Source of the DNA: Bradyrhizobium sp. BR 10289
Lineage (GTDB): Bacteria; Pseudomonadota; Alphaproteobacteria; Rhizobiales; Xanthobacteraceae
DNA length: 45,917 nt
Direction of reading: 5' to 3'
NCBI RefSeq assembly: GCF_019455385.1
Contig: NZ_JACOFR010000042.1
Coordinates: 1-45,917 of the forward strand
Under the pieces are notes generated by a model, which saw only the letters and a program-made list of their open reading frames with translations, searched no databases and was not told the origin of the DNA. Within the stretch, counting starts at the first letter, position 1. Each line of letters starts with the position of its first letter. Position numbers and translations under genes: made by a program. Positions 15,950 through 23,354 of the stretch are shown piece after piece.

Positions 15950-16228
15950 CTAGGACGCGACTGGGCGGAGCAGGAAAACCACAGCCAAGCTCAGTGCCGT
16001 GACACCACCGAGCCAGAGCGCGACGCGGACCAGCGCCGGCTCGGCAAACGACCAGATGATGACGCCGAGATAGATCAGGAAGCCCAGCATCGAGCCCAGC
16101 GTCGCGGCCTCGCTCCGTTCCATGCCCACCGTTGCCACCGCAATCATGGCCAGCGCAGCAATGAACGCGGAGGTGCCGAGGTAACCTCCGAGGATGGCGA
16201 GAGCGGTCCTGGCAAGGGTTTTGGTCAC
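15950..16228 (-). CDS. DUF3649-family small membrane protein
   Basis: A 92-residue protein with three hydrophobic segments: about 7-34 (RTALAILGGYLGTSAFIAALAMIAVATV), 44-62 (LGSMLGFLIYLGVIIWSFA) and 67-88. It fits the DUF3649 iron-uptake family, always found with PepSY and TonB-receptor genes. It lies 15 bases after the receptor gene and 3 bases before the PepSY gene, so the four genes look like one transcript. No catalytic residue can be named. Confidence 0.83.
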   Translation of the reverse strand: MTKTLARTALAILGGYLGTSAFIAALAMIAVATVGMERSEAATLGSMLGFLIYLGVIIWSFAEPALVRVALWLGGVTALSLAVVFLLRPVAS

Positions 16229-16243
16229 GATGGGGCAAAGCCG

Positions 16244-18595
16244 TCAGAAGTTGAATGTGGTCGAGACCAGATAGGTCCGGGGCGCACCGAGCGTGATCAC
16301 GCCGCTATAGGCGGACGCCCAATACGACCTGTTGAACAGGTTCTCGATGTTGGCGCGGACCACTATCGGCTTGCCGTTCCAGGGCGACGTGAACGTATAG
16401 CGTGCGCCGACATCGACCCTCGTCCAGTCCGGCAGCGACAAGGTGTTGGCGAGGTCGACATATTGCGAGGCGGTATAGATGACCCGCCCCGTCAGCGTCA
16501 GGTCGCGCACGAAAGGCGTGTCCCATTCCGCGCCGATATTGGCGGTGATGGGCGGCACGCCGATGGCGTCCCTGCCGTTGTTGGAGGCGAGCGTCGCCTG
16601 CTCCTGGACGCCGTTGATGAAGGCGACGCCGCCGAGCAACCGGATCGCCGGCGTGACCTCGCCGAAGACGTTGAGTTCGACGCCGCGGTTGCGCTGCCGG
16701 CCGTTGAGCTGCTGCGAGGGCAACGGTACGCCGGCGACAGTGACGATGCTCGGCTGCGAGATGTCGAATCCGCTCATGGTGACGGTGAGACGTCCCGCAT
16801 CGATCTTGATGCCGGCTTCGGCCTGCTTGGTCTGGCCGGGTGGAAACACGGTGCCAATGTTCGAACACAAGCAGGAGACAACGGCCGGCGTCTGCAAGCC
16901 CTCGATATAGTTGGCGTAGAGCGAGATCTGTTCGACCGGCTTGACGACGACGGCGTAAGCCGGCGTCCACACCGACGTGTCCTGCTCGGGCCTGCTCGAT
17001 GCTGGGGTCAGATAATTCGTCACCGAGCTTCCCGCCGTCTGGCGCCGGACGCCGACCGTGAACTGGAGGCGCTTGTTCCAAAGCGACATCGTGTCCGACA
17101 CGCCGACGCTCCAGAGATCGACATTGGTGAGCTGGTTGGCGCCGAGAACCGTGAAATTCGGCTTCGCGATATTCGTCGGTTCGGTGTACAGGTTCCAGTA
17201 GATCGAGCCGGTCGCCGGCGTCAGGACGCGCTGGCTGTACGTCCTGTCGTTGATCGAATAACCGACATTGACCGCGTGATTGACTGGACCGGTGTCGGCA
17301 TTGATGCGAACTCCGGCTTCGCCGGCAAGGGTCTCGAACGTCTCCTTGCCGGTGAAAGGCGTCGAGCGCAGGCCGCCCAGCTGGAATGCACCGGGAGGTG
17401 ACGAGACCGCGCCGGCAACCGCGTTGCTGATAATCGGCGACGGATAGGCATAATTGATGTTGCTGTCGTGGTAGCCGAACGCGGCATAGGCGGTCATCCA
17501 GTCGGTGACGTCCACCTCGCCGCGGACCGTCGAGAAGAAATCCGTCGGATGATAATAGGCCCACGAGGGCTCGAAATTCAGCCCGGCTTTCGGCGGCGGC
17601 GGAACGACGGTCGAGCCGACGGTGAAGAAGCGCAATGGCGGGTTGAGGACGTCGGCCTGATAGCCGATATCGACGGCCGCGCGGACCGTCTCGCCACGAT
17701 AGTCGAGGCCGAGCGCAACGTTTCCGAGTTCGTCGTTCTGACGATTCCACGGTGTGTTGCCGTTCGAGTAGGTCTGGTTCAGGCGGACGCCCCACTCCTT
17801 GTGCTCGCCATATCGCCTGCTGACGTCGATCTGCTCGCCGAACTGCGACCTGGACACGTACGTGCCGGTCAATTGGGTGATATCGACGTCGGGCGCGTGC
17901 TTGGTGACGAGATTGACGCTACCGCCGACCGCGCCGGCGCTGGTCGCGCCGGTGCCGCCGACCGTCATTCCGTTGAGCACTGCGCTCGGCCCCTTCAGGA
18001 CCTCGACGCGCTCGACGAAATTCGCCCCGGTCGAGTAATAGGGCGCGATCCCGTAGAGCCCGTTCAGCGCATAATCGCCGCTGTCATAGTAGAAACCGCG
18101 AATGAACAGACTGTCCGCGCCGCCGCCGGCCGCTTGGATCACGCGCACCGACGGATCATTGGCGAGGACGTCGCGGATCGTGCGCGCCTGCTGGTTCTTG
18201 ATCAGTTCGGCGGTGTAGCTGGTCTGGTTGAACGGGGTGTCCATGACGCCGCGATTGCCCAGCAGACCGAGGCTTCCGCCAGTGGCGACCTGTCCGCCGG
18301 CATAGGCTGCAGGCGGGGCGCCGAGTGTGCCCGTTGAAGGAGTCACATATGGCACGGGAGCTGCGCTCCGCGGCGCGGCCGCAGCGGTTCGCCGTTGCGT
18401 GCGGTCACGAGATGATTGCGGGCGCGGGATCGTCTGCCGGGACTTGGGCTTGGGAGCATCCACTGTCACCGGCGGCAACGTGCTTTGCGCGTAGACGCTC
18501 TGACCGGACGGAAAACTCAACGACAGAGCAAGAAAACTGACGGCTCCGAATAACACAGCGCGGACCAAAGGCCTCGACGCAACCACGCATTCCAT
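16244..18595 (-). CDS. TonB-dependent siderophore receptor
   Basis: Outer-membrane ferric-siderophore receptor of 783 residues. A signal peptide (MECVVASRPLVRAVL to about SVYAQ) precedes a long Pro/Ala/Arg-rich linker (about 33-85). The plug domain follows (about 105-225: TIRDVLANDPSVRV, DSLFIRGFYYDSGDYALNGLYG, FVERVEVLKGPSAVL, GGSVNLVTKHA), then the beta-barrel to the terminal Phe (RTYLVSTTFNF), the sorting signal for the BAM machine. There is no extra N-terminal signalling domain, so it is not a FecA-type transducer. An exposed loop contains CLCSN, a Cys pair rarely seen in such loops. I use the ATG at 18595; the TTG at 18607 is the alternative. It leads the iron-uptake operon with DUF3649, PepSY and DUF3325. 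A triple 9-mer repeat lies 119-171 bases upstream. Confidence 0.93.
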   Translation of the reverse strand: MECVVASRPLVRAVLFGAVSFLALSLSFPSGQSVYAQSTLPPVTVDAPKPKSRQTIPRPQSSRDRTQRRTAAAAPRSAAPVPYVTPSTGTLGAPPAAYAGGQVATGGSLGLLGNRGVMDTPFNQTSYTAELIKNQQARTIRDVLANDPSVRVIQAAGGGADSLFIRGFYYDSGDYALNGLYGIAPYYSTGANFVERVEVLKGPSAVLNGMTVGGTGATSAGAVGGSVNLVTKHAPDVDITQLTGTYVSRSQFGEQIDVSRRYGEHKEWGVRLNQTYSNGNTPWNRQNDELGNVALGLDYRGETVRAAVDIGYQADVLNPPLRFFTVGSTVVPPPPKAGLNFEPSWAYYHPTDFFSTVRGEVDVTDWMTAYAAFGYHDSNINYAYPSPIISNAVAGAVSSPPGAFQLGGLRSTPFTGKETFETLAGEAGVRINADTGPVNHAVNVGYSINDRTYSQRVLTPATGSIYWNLYTEPTNIAKPNFTVLGANQLTNVDLWSVGVSDTMSLWNKRLQFTVGVRRQTAGSSVTNYLTPASSRPEQDTSVWTPAYAVVVKPVEQISLYANYIEGLQTPAVVSCLCSNIGTVFPPGQTKQAEAGIKIDAGRLTVTMSGFDISQPSIVTVAGVPLPSQQLNGRQRNRGVELNVFGEVTPAIRLLGGVAFINGVQEQATLASNNGRDAIGVPPITANIGAEWDTPFVRDLTLTGRVIYTASQYVDLANTLSLPDWTRVDVGARYTFTSPWNGKPIVVRANIENLFNRSYWASAYSGVITLGAPRTYLVSTTFNF

Positions 18596-18644
18596 ACTGC
18601 ACCCCAATCCTGCAAACGCGCAGGTCCCGCGGGGTGCCCTAACA

Positions 18645-18662
18645 CACGCATTTCGGTGCGTG
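18645..18662. promoter_or_regulatory. Small inverted repeat in the receptor leader
   Basis: CACGCA-TTTCGG-TGCGTG, 50 bases upstream of the receptor ATG. It could be an operator half-site pair or a small leader hairpin. It is not a recognised Fur or RirA site. Confidence 0.35.
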
Positions 18663-18713
18663 CAGCATCACTGAGATAGAAGATGTCTAAGTAAGACGTG
18701 CGCAACGGAGATG

Positions 18714-18766
18714 GGAAAGAGATGCACGCTTCCAAGGAAAGAGAAGCAGCTTTGTCGGGAAAGAGA
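18714..18766. promoter_or_regulatory. Three GGAAAGAGA repeats phased at exactly 22 bp
   Basis: GGAAAGAGA occurs at 18714-18722, 18736-18744 and 18758-18766, each start 22 bases after the previous one, i.e. about two helical turns. The outer two copies extend to GGGAAAGAGATG. The 13-base spacers differ, so this is not simple tandem duplication. The array lies between the NTF2-like gene and the TonB receptor, upstream of the receptor. One more exact copy precedes the sensor kinase at 12765. Candidate binding array for a regulator; see the finding. Confidence 0.55.
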
Positions 18767-18820
18767 TGAAAACGATTTCAAACGGCGCGACGGATCATCG
18801 CACCCGTGTGCCGCCTGCGA

Positions 18821-19237
18821 TCAGCAGGCGCAGCCGTCGTGCGAATTCTGTCGCGACGGCCGACACAGCGTGCTGTGGATCTTGCCTTCCGCGCTGAAGC
18901 GAAACGAGGCGCGGACACGCAGCGAGCCCGCGATGGAATATTCGAGATCGACGCCATCAGGCGCGGGATTGATCTCCTCGAGACCGAAGCCCGCCGAGGC
19001 GAATGCGCTGAGCCGCGGCCCCCAATAGGTTTCAAGCTCGCGGCGTCCGCGATAGGAGAAGTGCGGGCCGTTGCAGCTGCATTCGACTTCGGCGTCGTCG
19101 GCATAGAGGTCGAGCAGCGTCGCGAGGTCGCCCTTGCGGCAGGCGTCCACCCAATCGATGACAATTCCCATCTGGTCGAAATCGCTCAACACCAACATCC
19201 TGTCTGCCGCGAAAACGTGACTGCGGCTTAGGATCAC
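18821..19237 (-). CDS. NTF2/SnoaL-like protein
   Basis: Small single-domain protein (138 residues from a GTG at 19237; 125 from the ATG at 19198) with the NTF2-like alpha+beta-barrel pattern. The helix VIDWVDACRKGDLATLLDLYADDAEVEC is the classic SnoaL/NTF2 opening. GRRELETYWGPRLSAF follows, then beta-strands such as VDLEYSIAGSLRVRASFRFSAEGKI. The C-terminus ends in Cys residues (DGCAC). Family members act as small-molecule isomerases, cyclases or plain binding proteins; no catalytic pair can be assigned. It lies between SURF1 (about 70 bases downstream of its stop) and the TonB receptor on the same strand. A link to siderophore uptake is possible only by position. Confidence 0.75.
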   Translation of the reverse strand: MILSRSHVFAADRMLVLSDFDQMGIVIDWVDACRKGDLATLLDLYADDAEVECSCNGPHFSYRGRRELETYWGPRLSAFASAGFGLEEINPAPDGVDLEYSIAGSLRVRASFRFSAEGKIHSTLCRPSRQNSHDGCAC

Positions 19238-19261
19238 CCTCGTGAATATGTGCTGAATAAT

Positions 19262-19283
19262 AAACCCCGGACGATACCGGGTT
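19262..19283 (-). terminator. Probable terminator of the aa3 oxidase operon
   Basis: On the minus strand an imperfect stem AACCCGG ... CCGGGGTT is followed by TATTATT, about 25 bases after the SURF1 stop codon. A second small stem, GGTTCC-N5-GGAACC, stands just before it. Confidence 0.55.
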
Positions 19284-19306
19284 CCTCCCGGGAACCTACG
19301 GAAAAT

Positions 19307-20059
19307 TCAATCCGCTCGCCGTGCTCTCATCCACACGCCGAATGCGATCAGCACCGCAACTGCAAGTGTAAACCAGGTGATGGCGTATTGCAGGTGATCG
19401 TCTTTCAGATGCACGTCGAGCGGACCCGGACGCGGAATGTTGTTCTCCGGCGCGGGCTGTTCGAGATCGACATAGAACGGCGCAACCGCGCCCCAGCCGA
19501 GCGCACGCGCGATCGCGAGATGATCGCGCACGAACCACAGCCGCTTGTCGCGATTCTCTGCCGGCGTCATCCAGCCTGCGGCTTCCGGAAAACGCAGATA
19601 GCCGGTGAGCGCGACGGGCTGGCCCGTCACGAGCTTCTTCACCGCACGATCCTCGACGCTGCGGTCCTGCATCGTGTTCTCGACGAAGCCCGCATCGATC
19701 ACGACCATCTCGCCGCTCGGGAGCCGCGCCGGCAGGAAGGCCCAGGTGCCGGGACCCGAAGCATCCTTGCGCACGGCAGAGCCGGACGAATAGACCATCG
19801 CATCGGGCAAGGCAGCGTAGGTCGCGGTGAGACTGACGCGGCGGAATTCGTCACGCGCGGGATTGAGCGCAGCCCATTGCGCCGGTGGCGGCAGCGCGAT
19901 GGCGGCTGCGGCCAGACGCTCGGTGAGCGCCGCGACCAGCTCGTGCTTGGCGGCCCGGCGCTGCAATTGCCAGAGGCCGAGCCCGACGAACAGGGCGATG
20001 AGCAACAGCGTGAACAGCGCGAAGCCGGCCACACGAGGCTTGCGCGCGGTCTCGTTCAT
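19307..20059 (-). CDS. SURF1-family cytochrome oxidase assembly protein
   Basis: A 250-residue inner-membrane assembly factor for aa3 oxidase, needed for efficient haem a insertion into subunit I. It has one N-terminal helix (about 8-28: VAGFALFTLLLIALFVGLGLWQLQRR) with the conserved LGLWQLQR, a periplasmic domain, and one C-terminal helix (about 222-242: YAITWFTLAVAVLIAFGVWM). Family landmarks include EFRRVSLTATY and RPGPLDVHLKDDHLQYAITWF. The start overlaps the DUF983 stop as ATGA. It ends the cta operon, and a likely terminator follows. Confidence 0.93.
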   Translation of the reverse strand: MNETARKPRVAGFALFTLLLIALFVGLGLWQLQRRAAKHELVAALTERLAAAAIALPPPAQWAALNPARDEFRRVSLTATYAALPDAMVYSSGSAVRKDASGPGTWAFLPARLPSGEMVVIDAGFVENTMQDRSVEDRAVKKLVTGQPVALTGYLRFPEAAGWMTPAENRDKRLWFVRDHLAIARALGWGAVAPFYVDLEQPAPENNIPRPGPLDVHLKDDHLQYAITWFTLAVAVLIAFGVWMRARRAD

Positions 20060-20454
20060 TTCGCGCGGTCGATCAGTCGGCCCGGCGCCGCCTTGTGGTG
20101 GAATTGCAGTGCGATCAGCAGCGACTTCATCGCGCGCAGCGGCAGCAGCGTGGTCGCGAGGATCAGCGGCAGCCACAGCACGGCATGCAGCCAGTATGGC
20201 GGCTGGTATTTGACCTCGACGATCAGCGCGCAGGCGACCACGATGCCGCCGGCCAGCATGATGATGAAGATTGCCGGGCCATCGCCGCTGTCGATGAAGG
20301 CATAGTCGAGGCCGCAGCGGTCGCAGTTGGGTGCGAGCGTGAGAAAGCCCGCATAGAGCTTGCCCTGGCCGCAGCGCGGGCATTTGCAGGCAAGCCCCCG
20401 CAGCGCGCTTTGCAGGACGGTGGTCTGGGACTCGCTGCCGGCAGTGTCGTTCAT
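20056..20454 (-). CDS. DUF983-family membrane protein with zinc ribbon
   Basis: A 132-residue protein. The N-terminal CPRCGQGKLYAGFLTLAPNCDRCG is a four-Cys zinc-ribbon motif (C-x2-C ... C-x2-C). Two membrane helices follow: about 55-77 (GPAIFIIMLAGGIVVACALIVEV) and 84-105 (YWLHAVLWLPLILATTLLPLRA). DUF983 genes sit next to SURF1 and cox genes throughout alphaproteobacteria, so a role in oxidase biogenesis is presumed but not shown. I start at the ATG of 20454, six residues into the longer frame, because family members begin near there. Coupled to SURF1 by ATGA. Confidence 0.87.
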   Translation of the reverse strand: MNDTAGSESQTTVLQSALRGLACKCPRCGQGKLYAGFLTLAPNCDRCGLDYAFIDSGDGPAIFIIMLAGGIVVACALIVEVKYQPPYWLHAVLWLPLILATTLLPLRAMKSLLIALQFHHKAAPGRLIDRAK

Positions 20455-20504
20455 GACAAAGGACCCTATCACAGTTTCAGCCGAAATGCCGGACGCCGAA
20501 AAGC

Positions 20505-20532
20505 GAAAGGGCGGCCCTGCGGCCGCCCTTTC
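20505..20532 (-). terminator. Hairpin between ctaE and DUF983
   Basis: Perfect 12-bp stem GAAAGGGCGGCC / GGCCGCCCTTTC with loop CTGC. On the minus strand it is followed by a weak T-rich stretch (GCTTTTC). It lies 18 bases after the ctaE stop codon and may partly terminate, reducing expression of the assembly genes downstream. Confidence 0.7.
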
Positions 20533-20550
20533 TGATCGATCGGTCGCGGC

Positions 20551-21447
20551 TCAGTGCGCGCCGTGCGCCATGGTCTCGGCGCCGTGTCCCCAGACATAGA
20601 TGCAGAGGAACAGGAACAGCCAGACCACGTCGACGAAGTGCCAGTACCAGGCGGCGAACTCGAAGCCGAGATGCTGCGTCGGCGTGAAGTGGCCGGCATA
20701 GGCGCGGAACAGGCAGACCAGCAGGAAGATGGTGCCCACCAGCACGTGGAAGCCGTGGAAGCCGGTCGCCATGAAGAAGGTCGCGCCATAGACGTTGCCG
20801 GCGAAGGAGAACGCCGCATGGCTGTACTCATAGGCCTGCACGCAGGTGAAGAGCGCGCCGAGCACGACGGTGAGGATCAGGCCGTACTTCAGGCCCTGCC
20901 GATCGTTCTCGAGCAGCGCGTGGTGCGCCCAGGTGACGGTGGTGCCCGACGTCAGCAGGATCAGCGTGTTGAGCAGCGGCAGATGCCAGGGATCGAAGGT
21001 CTCGATGCCGTGGGGCGGCCAGGTGCCGGGGACCGCGCAGGCGCCGGCCTGGGTGCCAAGGCCGCAGCCGAACACCGCATCGCGGGTGGCGTGGACGGCG
21101 TCGGCCGGGAACAGCGCCGCGTTGAAATAGGCCCAGAACCAGGCGACGAAGAACATCACCTCGGAGGCGATGAACAGGATCATGCCGTAGCGGTGGTGCA
21201 GCTGCACGACGCGGGTGTGGTCGCCCTTGTACTGGGCTTCCTTGATCACGTCGCCCCACCAGCTCGCCATGGTGTAGAGCACGCCGACGGTGCCGACGCC
21301 GAACACGATCGGCGCAGCCGCGTACATGTGATGCATCCAGCCGATCGCGCCGACCGCCATGATGAAGGCCGAGAGCGAGCCGACCGCCGGCCACGGAGAG
21401 GGATCGACGAGGTGATAGTCGTGATGCTTGCCTTGCGCGGTCGCCAT
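20551..21447 (-). CDS. ctaE: Cytochrome c oxidase subunit III
   Basis: Subunit III of aa3-type oxidase, 298 residues, with seven predicted membrane helices. Family motifs: HHDYHLVDPSPWPAVGSL at the N-terminus, RYGMILFIASEVMFFVAWFWAYF (with the membrane Glu near the lipid sites), the ARDAVFGC region, and HGFHVLVGTIFLLVCL near the C-terminus, then FEFAAWYWHFVDVVWLFLF. The ATG at 21447 was chosen over the upstream reading because GAGAGAGA stands before it. It follows ctaG by about 80 bases on the same strand. Confidence 0.96.
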   Translation of the reverse strand: MATAQGKHHDYHLVDPSPWPAVGSLSAFIMAVGAIGWMHHMYAAAPIVFGVGTVGVLYTMASWWGDVIKEAQYKGDHTRVVQLHHRYGMILFIASEVMFFVAWFWAYFNAALFPADAVHATRDAVFGCGLGTQAGACAVPGTWPPHGIETFDPWHLPLLNTLILLTSGTTVTWAHHALLENDRQGLKYGLILTVVLGALFTCVQAYEYSHAAFSFAGNVYGATFFMATGFHGFHVLVGTIFLLVCLFRAYAGHFTPTQHLGFEFAAWYWHFVDVVWLFLFLCIYVWGHGAETMAHGAH

Positions 21448-21525
21448 TGCCGTCTCTCTCCTCAATCCCGTGCCTGTCAGGCACTTATCCCCTTGTTTCC
21501 GACCTTCCGGACCGTGAGCCCGCGG

Positions 21526-22170
21526 TCAGAGATTTCCCTTGCGTTTGTCGTCCTCGCCGGATGCCAGCGGCTTCACCACCGGATCCTTCACCGGATAGAA
21601 CGTGTAGGACAGCGTGATCGTGTTCAGCCCGTCGTTCTCGTGATCCTCGGTGATCGATGGATCGACGTAGAACACCACGGGCATCTCGCGCTTCTCGCCG
21701 GGCGCCATGGTCTGCTCGGTGAAGCAGAAGCAGTTGATCTTCTGGAAGTAGGAGCCGACCGTCAGCGGCGCGACGTTGTAGGCGGCTTGCCCCGCGGTGG
21801 TGCGCGCGGCTTGGTTGGTCACGGTGTAGAACACCGTCACGACCTGGCCGATATTGACCTCGATCTCGTTCTGCTCCGGCTCGAACTTCCAGGGCAGGCC
21901 GGGCGCGACGTTGGAATCGAAGCGCACCGCGATCTTGCGCGCGATCGGACCGGTGGCGGGCGCAGAGGTCGCGACCTGCGTCGTGCCGTTGAAGCCGGTG
22001 GCGCGGCAGAACCAGTTGTAGAACGGCACCGCCGCGTAGGAGGCGCCGACCATCAGCGCGACCACGCCGCCGCAGATCGAGGCGACCAGCACGTCGCGGC
22101 CGAGGCCCTTTGAACGGCCCTTCCTGGCCGTCCGGCTCTGATCCCGCGATATGGTCGGCTCCTGATCCAT
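21526..22170 (-). CDS. ctaG: Cytochrome oxidase copper chaperone CtaG/Cox11
   Basis: A 214-residue membrane-anchored periplasmic protein that delivers copper to the CuB site of subunit I. One N-terminal helix (about 28-48: LVASICGGVVALMVGASYAAVPFYNWFC) ends in the conserved Cys of YNWFCRATGFNGTT. The copper-binding motif CFCF is in INCFCFTEQTMAPGE (about 150), and the C-terminal domain is the Ig-like Cox11 fold (ITLSYTFYPVKD). It lies 5 bases after the small CoxF-like gene. Confidence 0.96.
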   Translation of the reverse strand: MDQEPTISRDQSRTARKGRSKGLGRDVLVASICGGVVALMVGASYAAVPFYNWFCRATGFNGTTQVATSAPATGPIARKIAVRFDSNVAPGLPWKFEPEQNEIEVNIGQVVTVFYTVTNQAARTTAGQAAYNVAPLTVGSYFQKINCFCFTEQTMAPGEKREMPVVFYVDPSITEDHENDGLNTITLSYTFYPVKDPVVKPLASGEDDKRKGNL

Positions 22171-22175
22171 GTTTC

Positions 22176-22352
22176 CTACATCGGCCGGACGAGCACGGCC
22201 GGTCCCTTGACCATGGTGACGGCGAAGAACAGCACCACGAGCACGCCCAGCGCCAAGGCAATGGCGATCGAGCGCTGGCGACGGCTCTTCAGCTGCGCCT
22301 CGGTGAGGACGATTCCATCTGGCTCGGGTTTATCAGCCATTGCTGTGATCAT
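22176..22352 (-). CDS. CoxF-like small membrane protein of the oxidase cluster
   Basis: A 58-residue protein easily missed because of its size. It has a hydrophilic N-terminus (about 1-27, with EAQLKSRRQRS) and one membrane helix (about 28-47: IAIALALGVLVVLFFAVTMV), ending KGPAVLVRPM. Its ATG overlaps the ctaB stop as ATGA, and ctaG begins 5 bases after its stop, so it is a true member of the operon. Small single-helix proteins at this place are annotated CoxF or hypothetical in alphaproteobacteria; the function is not settled. Confidence 0.85.
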   Translation of the reverse strand: MITAMADKPEPDGIVLTEAQLKSRRQRSIAIALALGVLVVLFFAVTMVKGPAVLVRPM

Positions 22353-23293
22353 GCGCCCCCAACCATCGGAGCAAGCGCCCGGTAAACGACCTCGGCCAGC
22401 AAGGTCGCGAACAGCGCGAACAGATACAGGATCGAGAAGGCAAACAGCTTCCGGGTCGCACGCAGCGATTGGCTGCGCTCACGGCGGATGTAGACGTTGA
22501 TGGCGAGCACCAGCATGCCGGCACCGAGGATCAGCGAGACCACGCCATAGACCGCATCGAAATAGCCGAGCGCCCAGGGCGCGGCGGCAACCGCGATCAG
22601 CACGATGGTGTAGAGCAGGATCTGGAGACGGGTCGCATCGGGGCCGGCGACATTGGGCAGCATCGGGATGCCGGCGCGCGCGTAATCGTCGGAGCGGAAC
22701 AGCGCCAGCGCCCAGAAGTGCGGCGGGGTCCAGAAGAAGATGATGGCGAACAGCAGCAGCGGCTCGACGTCGACCGTGCCCGTGACCGCGGCCCAGGCCA
22801 CCACCGGCGGCAGCGCGCCGGCGGCGCCGCCGATCACGATGTTCTGCGCCGTCCAGCGCTTCAGGCCGATCGTGTAGATCACGACGTAGAAGAAGATGGT
22901 GAAGGCGAGCAGCGCGCCCGCGATCCAGTTGACGAGGATGCCGAGCGTCATCACCGAGAAGAAGGCGAGCGTCATGCCGAACGCCATCGCCTCGGGGCGG
23001 GTGATGCGGCCGCGCGGGATCGGCCGGTTCGCCGTGCGCGACATCTTGGAGTCGATATCGCCCTCGAGCGCCATGTTGAGCGCCCCGGAGGCGCCGGCGC
23101 CGACCGCGATGCAGAGCAGCGAGGTGATCGCCAGCACCCAATGGAAATGTCCGGGCGCCATCGCCATTCCGACCAAAGCGGTGAAGATCACCAGCGACAT
23201 CACGCGTGGCTTGAGCAGCGCGAGGTAGTCGCCAACCTCCGCTTCGGAGATGCGGGGATTGAGGTCGATGGCGTTGTGGTCGAGGACGGACAC
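22349..23293 (-). CDS. ctaB: Protoheme IX farnesyltransferase (haem O synthase)
   Basis: A 314-residue membrane prenyltransferase of the UbiA superfamily; it adds a farnesyl chain to haem b, giving haem O, the precursor of haem A. The first Asp-rich site lies in GALNMALEGDIDSKMSRTANRPIPRG (about 80-105), with N-x3-D-x2-D spacing. The second is in DDYARAGIPMLPNV. It has about nine membrane helices. I choose the GTG at 23293, preceded by GGAAGTGAG nine bases upstream and giving the usual VSVLDHNAIDL start; the ATG at 23332 would add 13 residues. The 3' end overlaps the CoxF-like gene (ATGA). Confidence 0.93.
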   Translation of the reverse strand: MSVLDHNAIDLNPRISEAEVGDYLALLKPRVMSLVIFTALVGMAMAPGHFHWVLAITSLLCIAVGAGASGALNMALEGDIDSKMSRTANRPIPRGRITRPEAMAFGMTLAFFSVMTLGILVNWIAGALLAFTIFFYVVIYTIGLKRWTAQNIVIGGAAGALPPVVAWAAVTGTVDVEPLLLFAIIFFWTPPHFWALALFRSDDYARAGIPMLPNVAGPDATRLQILLYTIVLIAVAAAPWALGYFDAVYGVVSLILGAGMLVLAINVYIRRERSQSLRATRKLFAFSILYLFALFATLLAEVVYRALAPMVGGA

Positions 23294-23354
23294 TAGATTT
23301 GACTCACTTCCTGATAGAGCCGCGGCGCCCATCACGGGCGCCGCGAAAGATCGA

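Noticed and set aside
15908..17401. 497-residue plus-strand ORF opposite the TonB receptor and DUF3649
   Set aside because: Antisense shadow; the minus strand has clear plug and barrel motifs.
18711..19028. Plus-strand ORF starting inside the GGAAAGAGA array
   Set aside because: It is antisense to the NTF2-like gene, has poor codon bias, and 22 bp is not a multiple of three, so the repeats are not a peptide repeat.
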